Virus record (IMG/VR): IMGVR_UViG_3300047445_000240
Span: 1 to 43,218 of that record
DNA from: a virus
Length of the DNA: 43,218 nt
Strand: one strand, 5' to 3'
Shown: one piece after another, positions 36,636-43,218 of the stretch
Position numbering within the stretch: position 1 is the first letter of the stretch
Layout of the letters: every line of letters begins with the position of its first letter
Translations under genes and position numbers: made by a program
Notes under the pieces: model-generated
The model's database searches: none
What the model was told of the DNA's origin: nothing
What the model saw: only the letters and a program-made list of their open reading frames with translations

Positions 36636-38692
36636 CGCCACGGCACCTTCGCGGCGTCGAACACGAACTTGTCGCTCTTGTTGGACGGGAGGTAGTTCCC
36701 GCTCGGCAATCGCAGCACGTAGCGCGTGCCGCCGACGCTGACGGGCACAAGGTCGCGGATTTGGTCGAGCGTGACGGGCGCACCGCCTGGCCAAATCGGC
36801 GTGCCGGTCAGGCTGGCCTTGTTCCAATCCTGCGGCGTCGCGCGCGCGAGCCGCTTGAACAGGCCTTCTCCCGTCCAGCCGGGCGGCAGGATCACCCGTT
36901 CGCCCTTGTACGTCGCGGTGCCGCCATAGGTGATACCGTCCTGCACATAGCTGCCGTTCGACGCCTCGACCGCCTTGCGGAACTCGTTTTCATCCCATTG
37001 CGTGCGGCCGCTCGCCGTCATCCGCGCCGCATAGATATCCTTGGCGGCTTCCAGCCGGTCCGCCGCATAATCGGGCGGCATGCCGACGGTCGATTTCAGA
37101 TACTCGCCGAAAATGCGCTTGGCCGGCGCATCGGCAAAGACCTTGGGATTGGCCTTGAGCGCCTCGGGACCGCGCAGGATGTCGCGCGCGGCGTCCGTGC
37201 CGCCGGGCAATGTGTAATAGGCCGCCGCGACGCGGAACCCCCGATCGTCATTCCCCGCGATCTGGCGCGCCGCGCCCTCGATCGCGCGTGGGTCGGCGAA
37301 CGCGCTGATCGTCTCCAGCGCCCTGAGCTTCTGCGTCGTGTCGCCCTTCATCATCGCCTGTAGGCCGGGCAGTTCGGCGTCGGTCAGCGGTTCGACGGTG
37401 AAGCGGCCATAGCTCCGCGCGGCACCGGCCGCGAGCTGGGCACGCGCGCGCATCGTCGCGGGATCGCTCGGATCGATCGGCGCGAGCGTCTGGCCGGTCG
37501 CGAACACATATTGCTTGAGCGCTCCGCCTGGGCTGTTGAGCCGCTGCGCGGTCTGCTCGCGCAATGTCTTGAGCCCATTCAAGGTCGATGCCTGTTTCGG
37601 CGTCAGCTTGCCCGTGCTTCCAACCGCCTGCAACTCGCCGATTTGCTGGTCGAGCTGCGGCAACGGGAGGTTGCGGTATTGCATCGTCGCCGTCATCTCG
37701 GCGCCCTTGGCGCGGGCGCTCGCCGCCGACGACGTGTCGCCGACTTTCTCGTACCCCTGCGCGAGCGCTTCCCAATCGCCCGGCGAACCCGCGCCGGTGT
37801 CGAGGTTGACCTTGACCGTCGCCAGCCCCTCTTTCGCCGCGGCGACACCCGCCGCCGCCTGCGCCCGCGCCGCCGCCGCCTGGCGGTTCTTCTCGACCTG
37901 AGCCTCGCCGATCAGCGCGTCGGACACTTTCGGGCCGAGTATGGTGGCAAAGGTCGGATCGCGCGCGATCGCCATCGCTTCGTCCGGATTGCGCTCGGTT
38001 ACCCCTTGCACATACGAACGCACCAGCGTGCCGGACCATTCCTGATAGGCCTTGTTCTGCCAATCCGCGCCGCCCGGCATGTTGGCGACGCTCGTGCGCA
38101 GCTCTTTCAGCCGCCCGATCAGCGAATCGCCCTTGCCGCCCGCCAGCCCGTCCGCGCGCGCCAGCGCCGCCTGGGTATCGACGGCCGTGGCGGCATCGGC
38201 CTGCACCCGCGAAATGCCGGCGCTGAGTTCGGTCAGCTGCGCATCGCCGACGATGCGCGCCTGCGGCTCGGCGATCTGCGCGATCGCGCGGGTCCGCACG
38301 CGCGGGCTGGTGACGCCGGACATCAGCGTGTCGACGCCCTTGTCCCAATAGTCACTGACCGCTTGCGCGTGGCCTTCCGCGCCCGGCTGGTCGTTCGATG
38401 CCAGCCGCGCGGCCGCGTACGTCCGCGTATCGGCCTCCAATTTGGCGAGTCCGGCCGCGAGCGTGGCGCCTTGCTGCAGATCATCCTGCTGATCCTTGAT
38501 CAGCTGGGTCTGATGATCGATCTGGTCGACGCGCTGCTGACTGTCGAGATGCGCCATGCGCGATCGAAACAGTTGGTCGCCGGCCTGGGCGAAATCGTTC
38601 GCCAGCCCTACGCCCGATGCGTTGGGGTCGGGCTGGGCCAGCGCGATCGATCGCGGACCGCCCTGCGGCTGATAGGTTGGCGGCAGCGCCAT
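36632..38692 (-). CDS. Internal virion protein (gp15-like)
   Basis: A 686-residue, mostly helical protein (QRVDQIDHQTQLIKDQQDDL; ADTRTYAAARLASNDQPGAE). Its size, composition and position between the small internal protein and the transglycosylase fit T7 gp15, a tube-forming ejection protein. The start ATG at 38692 shares a base with the upstream stop. No enzymatic motif is visible. Confidence 0.75.
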   Translation of the reverse strand: MALPPTYQPQGGPRSIALAQPDPNASGVGLANDFAQAGDQLFRSRMAHLDSQQRVDQIDHQTQLIKDQQDDLQQGATLAAGLAKLEADTRTYAAARLASNDQPGAEGHAQAVSDYWDKGVDTLMSGVTSPRVRTRAIAQIAEPQARIVGDAQLTELSAGISRVQADAATAVDTQAALARADGLAGGKGDSLIGRLKELRTSVANMPGGADWQNKAYQEWSGTLVRSYVQGVTERNPDEAMAIARDPTFATILGPKVSDALIGEAQVEKNRQAAAARAQAAAGVAAAKEGLATVKVNLDTGAGSPGDWEALAQGYEKVGDTSSAASARAKGAEMTATMQYRNLPLPQLDQQIGELQAVGSTGKLTPKQASTLNGLKTLREQTAQRLNSPGGALKQYVFATGQTLAPIDPSDPATMRARAQLAAGAARSYGRFTVEPLTDAELPGLQAMMKGDTTQKLRALETISAFADPRAIEGAARQIAGNDDRGFRVAAAYYTLPGGTDAARDILRGPEALKANPKVFADAPAKRIFGEYLKSTVGMPPDYAADRLEAAKDIYAARMTASGRTQWDENEFRKAVEASNGSYVQDGITYGGTATYKGERVILPPGWTGEGLFKRLARATPQDWNKASLTGTPIWPGGAPVTLDQIRDLVPVSVGGTRYVLRLPSGNYLPSNKSDKFVFDAAKVPWR

Positions 38693-39222
38693 TAATTGCC
38701 CATTCTCGGAATCGCCAGGGCGATGCCGCCCGGCTGTTGCCGCTGCGCCAGATATTGCCGGTTGGCCGCCGAGCTTTCGGCGCTCTGGTCGCCCATTCCC
38801 TGCATACCGGTCAGGATCGACGCGCCGGCATTGAGGATGCCGCCGAACAGCGCCCCCCTGCCCGCCTTGCGCTCGCCAGCCGCCTTGTCGCTATAATTCT
38901 TGGCGGTCAGCGCCGCCTCATATTTGCGCGACAGGATATCCATCTGCGCGTTGACCGCATTCTGTTTGAGCAGGTCGAGCGCCGATCCGGTGCCGACTTC
39001 GACGCCATTCCCCGCCGTCGCCGCCAGCGCTTCGCCCTGCGTCGCGCGCAACCTCTTCTCGATGTCGAGTTGATCGAATGCGCCCTGCGTCAACGCATTG
39101 CTGGAATTCTGGTCATCGACGGCCGCTGCGGCATTATAGGCTTTCTGCTGGCTGATGCCCTGCACCACCCCGCCAACCGCCTTCACCGCCATCAACCCGA
39201 TCGAAACGGGATCGGCCCCCAT
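38692..39222 (-). CDS. Internal virion protein (gp14-like)
   Basis: A 176-residue protein. A glycine-rich hydrophobic N-terminus (PVSIGLMAVKAVGGVVQGIS) and another in the C-terminal third (GALFGGILNAGASILTGM) flank helical segments (FDQLDIEKRLRATQGEALAA). This pattern matches gp14-type proteins that insert into the outer membrane at ejection. Coupled at both ends by one-base overlaps (TAATG). Confidence 0.75.
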   Translation of the reverse strand: MGADPVSIGLMAVKAVGGVVQGISQQKAYNAAAAVDDQNSSNALTQGAFDQLDIEKRLRATQGEALAATAGNGVEVGTGSALDLLKQNAVNAQMDILSRKYEAALTAKNYSDKAAGERKAGRGALFGGILNAGASILTGMQGMGDQSAESSAANRQYLAQRQQPGGIALAIPRMGN

Positions 39223-39647
39223 TATGAATCCTCCCTGATGCGCGCGTAGATCACGGCGTCGCCGCCATCGGGCCAGAATTTGCGCTGCAACCCGCTATTC
39301 TCGAAGCCGAGCCGCCGCGCGAGCAGATGCGCCTGCGCCCAATCGGCCCGCACCGCCATGTCGACCCGCGCATAATGCGCGCTGTCGATTACCGCGCGCA
39401 TCGCGCGCACCACCCCCGGCATGGCGCGGCGCGCATCGCTGGCGATCATCGCCCAGGCCGAGGCGTACGCCGCATGGATCTCCGCGAGCCCCGCGATCGT
39501 GACGACCCGGCCGGCATCGTCCAGCGCTGTGAACGCGGGGCCATGGTTCGCGGCGTTACCGCCATGCGCCGGCACTTCGCCGAGCTGCTCGGCGCGAAGC
39601 TCGATCGCGTCGAGATGCGCAGGATCGAAGGCGACGATCTGGATCAT
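39222..39647 (-). CDS. GNAT-fold internal/assembly protein
   Basis: A 141-residue protein starting MIQIVAFDPAHLDAIELRAE at ATG 39647 (ATGA overlap with tail tube B). It has the pattern of phage proteins with an acetyltransferase-like fold (GLAEIHAAYASAWAMIAS; AHLLARRLGFENSGLQRKFWPDG) that occupy this slot before the internal virion genes, like T7 gp13. Acetyl-CoA-binding residues are not clear, so it may be structural. Confidence 0.7.
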   Translation of the reverse strand: MIQIVAFDPAHLDAIELRAEQLGEVPAHGGNAANHGPAFTALDDAGRVVTIAGLAEIHAAYASAWAMIASDARRAMPGVVRAMRAVIDSAHYARVDMAVRADWAQAHLLARRLGFENSGLQRKFWPDGGDAVIYARIREDS

Positions 39648-41869
39648 AGCTCGCCGACCTCGACCGAATAGACGATCGCCAGCAATGTCGCGGGGCCCGG
39701 CTGATAGCGTTCGATCGTGACTTGCGCGTCCGTCGTGTATTCGCCGATCAAGCCAACGCGGAAATCGCCGGAATAGAGCGGGTCCGCCTGATTGAGCGTA
39801 TCGGCCAGCACGCGCGTTTCGACCGTCATCGGCGTGGGATAGTTCGGCAAGCGGATCTGCAGACCGGTCGCATCGAGCAGTTTGAGCACCAGCCCGGGGA
39901 TTCGCTTGATCTTGCCCTGCGCCGTACCCTCGCTCTGGCCGGCGTCGAGCGGCAACGGCGTCAGCCGCGCCGGGAAATGGCAACCGAGCGTGACGACGCT
40001 GGCCGGATAGTCAAGCGCCCATTCGCCGCCCTCGCCGATCGTGATATCGCGATGCGCCTTGCCGTCCGCCCACACGCCGACCGTCTTGCCCGCCAGATGA
40101 TCGGCACCTGCGCCATGGTCGACCGCCGCGCCATCATAGGTCAGCGCGGCGTCGAGAAAGACCGCGCGCACCGCGTCGTCGCCATTCTCCCAGACCTTGT
40201 CCATGCGCAGCATGAACCACGCATCATCGCTCGGCCGATGCGCCGCGACCCACAATTGGTCGCGCTCGCCGCTCGGGTCGGTGATCGTGCATAAACCGCG
40301 GTCGCCGACCAATAGCCCGCCGCCGAGCTCGCGGCGCGCCCATCCCTGGACCTGTTCGTCTGGATTATAGGTCAGCGCCGCAAGCGTGCCGTCGCCCATC
40401 GCGCACCAAATCAGCCGCTCCGGTTCCCTCAGCCACGCCATATCGGTGAAACCGGGGATGCTGATATGATCGGCGAGCCGTGTCAGGTCGCGCGTCTTCA
40501 TCTTGTTCTGTTCGACCGAATAGACCAGCTCGAGCAATTTGCGGCGCGCGCGCTGAACGAACACGATATTGTCCGCCTCGAGCGGCCGGAGCGGCGCGCT
40601 GCCGGCCTTGGACGGCACGCCGACGCTGAACACTGGCGGACCGGAAACGCCGGTGTTGGTGAGCACGCGGTCTGCCGTCGCCTCGACCTTCGTGGTGCCC
40701 TGGACCAATCCGCTGTCGGCGACCGACCAAAGGATCGGGTCGGGCTTCGGCAGTTTATAGGACCCCGCCAGATCGTGCTGGAAATCGCCGCTCGAATCGC
40801 GCGCCCCGAAATCGTCATAGCCGCCGACCGTGCTGGTGAAGCTCCGGCTTTGCTTGGTGAGGAGGAGACACTGGTTCCATTCGGCCACGGTTTCCGGCTG
40901 GCCGCGCCGATCGCTGAAGACGCCGAACGCCCAGCGCCAGGTGGCCACCGTGATGACGCTGTCGGGCAAGCGGTTGATGACCGACGCCGTCACGTTGCGC
41001 GCGTCGGTGAACGCCGTCATCCTGACCAGCCCGAAGCGGCTGTAGAGGAAGGTCCACTGGATGCCGTATGGACCTTTGGTGTTGATGTCGGTCCCGAGCA
41101 GGCCATCCCATTCGGTGCCGCCATCGTGCTCGGGCGGGTTCTGCCCGGTCCGGCCGCTGGTCGCCGCCAGATAGACCCGCGCGTCCCACGTGCACTTGTC
41201 GCCGGCCGTGATCGTCATCCCGGCTTCCCAGGAGTGGATATCGCTATAATCGGCCGCCTCGATTTCCAACAGCCCGCCGACATCACCCGCTTCAAACAGG
41301 TCGACGTTTGAGGTAATCGTGACCGCGCCAGTCACGCCGCTGGCCGTGATCGTCTTCGTTTCGTCGTTGTTGGGATCGTCGATCGGCCCGTTGCGCAGCG
41401 CATATTCGACCAATTGGAACGTCTCGGCGCCGGTGCGTTCGAGTGCCATCAGCGGCTTGGGATTATTGGGCGCGAAACCGCTGGCGAGGTACAGCACGTC
41501 CGCGCTCTGGTGCCAGTAGAGCGCTTTGAGGTCGGCCAAATCCCAGTAATGCGGGACTTCGAACGGCACGCCGGGCGACGTCTCGATCCGCGCGTCATTG
41601 GTCCAGAAGCGAAACGCGAAGGCGCGCGCCTCGATCACATAGCCCTGGGTGACATTGTACTCGAACGGGATCGGGATGAACGCGCCGCCGGCCGCGCCCG
41701 CGAAGATGGTGCCCGGCGCGGCGACCGCTGGACCGGATACGGTCGGAAGCCAGCCCAGCATTTCCTCGGCGGCGATGCCGTAGAGCGATTGGTCGACGCG
41801 GCCGCGCAGCCGCGGCGAGACTTCGCCCGCGTTGAAGCTTGTCGTGATCGTGGTGACCGCGTCGGCCAT
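39644..41869 (-). CDS. Tail tubular protein B / tail nozzle
   Basis: A 741-residue protein beginning MADAVTTITTSFNAGEVSP. The FNAGEVSPRLRGRVD segment at residues 12-26 is typical of the podoviral tail-nozzle family (T7 gp12 and relatives). The rest is beta-propeller-like, rich in Trp and Gly (VYLAATSGRTGQNPPEHDGG, FVQRARRKLLELVYS). It forms the distal tube below tail protein A. TGATG coupling with the upstream gene. Confidence 0.88.
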   Translation of the reverse strand: MADAVTTITTSFNAGEVSPRLRGRVDQSLYGIAAEEMLGWLPTVSGPAVAAPGTIFAGAAGGAFIPIPFEYNVTQGYVIEARAFAFRFWTNDARIETSPGVPFEVPHYWDLADLKALYWHQSADVLYLASGFAPNNPKPLMALERTGAETFQLVEYALRNGPIDDPNNDETKTITASGVTGAVTITSNVDLFEAGDVGGLLEIEAADYSDIHSWEAGMTITAGDKCTWDARVYLAATSGRTGQNPPEHDGGTEWDGLLGTDINTKGPYGIQWTFLYSRFGLVRMTAFTDARNVTASVINRLPDSVITVATWRWAFGVFSDRRGQPETVAEWNQCLLLTKQSRSFTSTVGGYDDFGARDSSGDFQHDLAGSYKLPKPDPILWSVADSGLVQGTTKVEATADRVLTNTGVSGPPVFSVGVPSKAGSAPLRPLEADNIVFVQRARRKLLELVYSVEQNKMKTRDLTRLADHISIPGFTDMAWLREPERLIWCAMGDGTLAALTYNPDEQVQGWARRELGGGLLVGDRGLCTITDPSGERDQLWVAAHRPSDDAWFMLRMDKVWENGDDAVRAVFLDAALTYDGAAVDHGAGADHLAGKTVGVWADGKAHRDITIGEGGEWALDYPASVVTLGCHFPARLTPLPLDAGQSEGTAQGKIKRIPGLVLKLLDATGLQIRLPNYPTPMTVETRVLADTLNQADPLYSGDFRVGLIGEYTTDAQVTIERYQPGPATLLAIVYSVEVGEL

Positions 41870-42465
41870 CAGCGGTTCCGCGCGTCGAGCCAGTTGCTCC
41901 GCCGCGACACGCTTTGGCGCCGACGCCCGGTCGATAGCCCGTTATCGCGCTTCGCGGCAGGAAGCGCCGCCTGATACAGCGCGTCCATCCGGTCCATCAT
42001 CGTGCCGTGGCCGGTCACCGGCTTGGCCATGAACCAGGCCAGCTTGAAGGTGAAGGCTTCGAGGAAGCCCGGCGACCACCGCCCCACCTCATCGACCTTT
42101 GCGATGTAGCGGATCAGCAGCGGCGCATCGGCGTCGCTCAGGATGAAATTGCCTTCCTGTTCGCCATCGAAGAAATTCGCGTCGTCGCTATCCCACGGCA
42201 ACCAGCGCAGATTGTCCGCCGGCAGCTCATAGGCATAGAGATAGGAATTCTCGCCCGCCGGCACATAGTCGCCGCTGGCGCCGACCGACTGCCGCTTGAT
42301 GGCGAATTTCCACGGATGCCCGGCCAAAGATGCGCTGAGCGCCCGGTCCCAAAGCTCACGCGCCGTCACCGCATAGGGCTCGGCGCTGTCGAAGCTGGTG
42401 ATGCGGGTGAGGCTTCCGAGCAGGGCGAGCACGTCGTTGACGATGCCGGTTCGCGAAAATGCCAC
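41869..42465 (-). CDS. Tail tubular protein A / adaptor
   Basis: A 198-residue protein resembling T7 gp11. The N-terminus (VNDVLALLGSLTRITSFDSA), the helix SAEPYAVTARELWDRALSA with HPWKFA, and LPADNLRW are all typical. It forms the ring between portal and nozzle. Followed directly by the nozzle gene. Confidence 0.88.
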   Translation of the reverse strand: MAFSRTGIVNDVLALLGSLTRITSFDSAEPYAVTARELWDRALSASLAGHPWKFAIKRQSVGASGDYVPAGENSYLYAYELPADNLRWLPWDSDDANFFDGEQEGNFILSDADAPLLIRYIAKVDEVGRWSPGFLEAFTFKLAWFMAKPVTGHGTMMDRMDALYQAALPAAKRDNGLSTGRRRQSVSRRSNWLDARNR

Positions 42466-42570
42466 TGCCCCGCCCCTTGATAAGATGGCCCGCGACGACG
42501 GCTGGATTCGCCCCCTCCATCGCCGCGGGCCGGGTGCGGCCGGGATTCTCGCCCCCGGCCGCGCCTGCGC
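42466..42570. other. Gap between decoration protein and tail tube A
   Basis: About 115 bases without a gene. On the minus strand it holds a GC hairpin, GGCCGGG-N9-CCCGGCC (within about 42538-42560), after the stop-codon hairpin of the upstream gene. Two hairpins in a row suggest partial termination or mRNA processing between the head and tail parts of the late transcript. Confidence 0.45.
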
Positions 42571-42590
42571 CGGCTCGCGTCAGCGAGCCG
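42571..42590 (-). terminator. Hairpin with the decoration-gene stop codon in its loop
   Basis: On the minus strand CGGCTCGC (42590-42583) pairs perfectly with GCGAGCCG (42578-42571) around a TGAC loop, and the stop TGA (42582-42580) lies in that loop. There is no U-tract. It could act on termination of transcription or on ribosome release and mRNA stability. Confidence 0.45.
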
Positions 42591-43029
42591 AAGCGAACAT
42601 CACGACCTGCAGGATCCCTGTGCTCGGCAGGTTCGCCGCCGCGATCGTGATGAGAACGTCCTCATGCGCGGTGAGCGGGTCTGCCTGTTCGGCCGCCGAC
42701 AGCATGAAGAAAGCGGGCGCATCGGTACCGGTCTGGATCGCAGCCGCACGATATTTGCCCGCCGTGGTGGCATTGCCGACCGCGATCGTCGCCGTCGCGC
42801 CCATGGTGACCGAGGCGAGCAGATAGCCATAGAGCACCTTGTGCGAGCGAGGGATGCGAAAGCAGACGTTGGTGTCGCCGCTATTTTTGGCAACCGTCGC
42901 CAGCGACAGGTCGAAAGTCGCGACGAACACGCGCACCTTGGCCTGCTCGAAGATCCCGTTGTGCTTGGCGGCCACGGGCAGCGTGCCGTCGAGGACGCCG
43001 ACCGTTTCCTTTGAAAAACCCTGAGCCAT
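42580..43029 (-). CDS. Head decoration / structural protein after capsid
   Basis: A 149-residue protein (MAQGFSKETVGVLDGTLPVA...), the first gene after the capsid gene across the contig junction. The start ATG at 43029 has GGGAGACGG upstream. It is beta-rich, with repeated Ala/Thr/Val segments (ASVTMGATATIAVGNATTAG), typical of small capsid-decorating or head-completion proteins. The exact role is not shown by a motif. Strong hairpins lie before and after it. Confidence 0.65.
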   Translation of the reverse strand: MAQGFSKETVGVLDGTLPVAAKHNGIFEQAKVRVFVATFDLSLATVAKNSGDTNVCFRIPRSHKVLYGYLLASVTMGATATIAVGNATTAGKYRAAAIQTGTDAPAFFMLSAAEQADPLTAHEDVLITIAAANLPSTGILQVVMFASAR

Positions 43030-43071
43030 CTAACCGTCTCCCGTTCGGCGCACTGGCGCCGCCAATTCCTT

Positions 43072-43095
43072 GGGGCCGCCCCGAAGAGCGGCCCC
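43072..43095 (-). terminator. UUCG-capped hairpin after the capsid gene
   Basis: GGGGCCGC (43072-43079) pairs perfectly with GCGGCCCC (43088-43095). On the minus-strand RNA the stem extends by a G-U and a C-G pair to a C(UUCG)G loop, giving 10 bp. It starts about 8 bases after the capsid stop. No U-tract follows. It may protect the capsid mRNA from 3' decay or reduce read-through into downstream genes. The loop equals that at 4109-4136. Confidence 0.55.
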
Positions 43096-43102
43096 GCCCC
43101 CG

Positions 43103-43218
43103 TCAGCTTTCCAGACAGAGCATCTGGTAGCATTTGTCCTCGTTGAGCCGCGTGAAGGCCGCCGTGGTGCGGGCATAGACCTGCCAGTCGAACTCCTTGG
43201 TCGACTCCTCGGTGACGC
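43103..43218 (-). CDS. Partial capsid gene, right-hand copy
   Basis: The end of the capsid gene repeated at the contig end (same sequence as 12-127). It is a consequence of the 127-base end overlap, not a second gene. Confidence 0.9.
   Translation of the reverse strand, partial: VTEESTKEFDWQVYARTTAAFTRLNEDKCYQMLCLES

Noticed and set aside
1-43218. CRISPR array, rRNA, insertion sequence or transposase
   Set aside because: No regularly spaced repeats, rRNA-like sequence or transposase motif was seen on either strand.

Overview
The window is a complete temperate short-tailed (podovirus-like) phage genome. It is written as a linear contig whose first 127 bases are repeated exactly at the end (1-127 = 43092-43218), so the unique circle is 43,091 bp. 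The head-tail gene order follows the BPP-1/T7-like plan: small and large terminase, portal, scaffold, major capsid, tail tube A and B, GNAT-like protein, and internal virion proteins with a lytic transglycosylase. Very high GC, a spike-base protein of the GTA-associated alphaproteobacterial family and the general protein flavour point to an alphaproteobacterial host, probably a sphingomonad. This host call is inference. A tyrosine integrase, an XRE repressor and a divergent Cro-like gene show that the phage is temperate.

Layout on the circle. (1) Minus-strand head operon, about 8.75 kb down to 12: leader ORF, small terminase-like gene, terL, portal, Bbp19-like gene, scaffold, capsid. Across the contig junction it continues from 43,029 down to 24,825: head decoration protein, tail tube A/B, internal virion proteins, tailspike, spike base, tail appendage and lysis cassette. 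(2) A 1.3 kb control region (8.04-9.39 kb) with repressor-type operators and a cluster of ten GGAACA/TGTTCC hexamers, possibly a replication origin. (3) A short plus-strand early operon (9.39-11.0 kb) of unknown genes. (4) A minus-strand replication operon (16.06 down to 11.34 kb): Cro-like regulator, methyltransferase, Toprim primase, PAPS-reductase-like protein, P-loop helicase. (5) A plus-strand operon (16.1-24.7 kb) with the repressor first, then about 20 tightly overlapping small genes including a second DNA methyltransferase, then the integrase and a candidate attP region. (6) A lone plus-strand membrane-protein gene (31274-31462) inside the minus-strand late block.

Two things stand out. 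First, a palindrome TTAGC-N5-GCTAA occurs at six perfect and four near-perfect sites. The sites lie in or next to promoter-like sequences in front of the terminase operon, the capsid gene, the tailspike, both plus-strand operons and the cro/repressor switch. This suggests that one repressor directly silences early and late promoters around the whole genome. Second, the lone membrane protein carries a peptide (FYDTNDLSALPTAT) nearly identical to the start of the virion transglycosylase (FYDTSDLSALPTAT). It is predicted to sit on the periplasmic side of the membrane, which suggests a decoy used in superinfection exclusion, or a docking tag.
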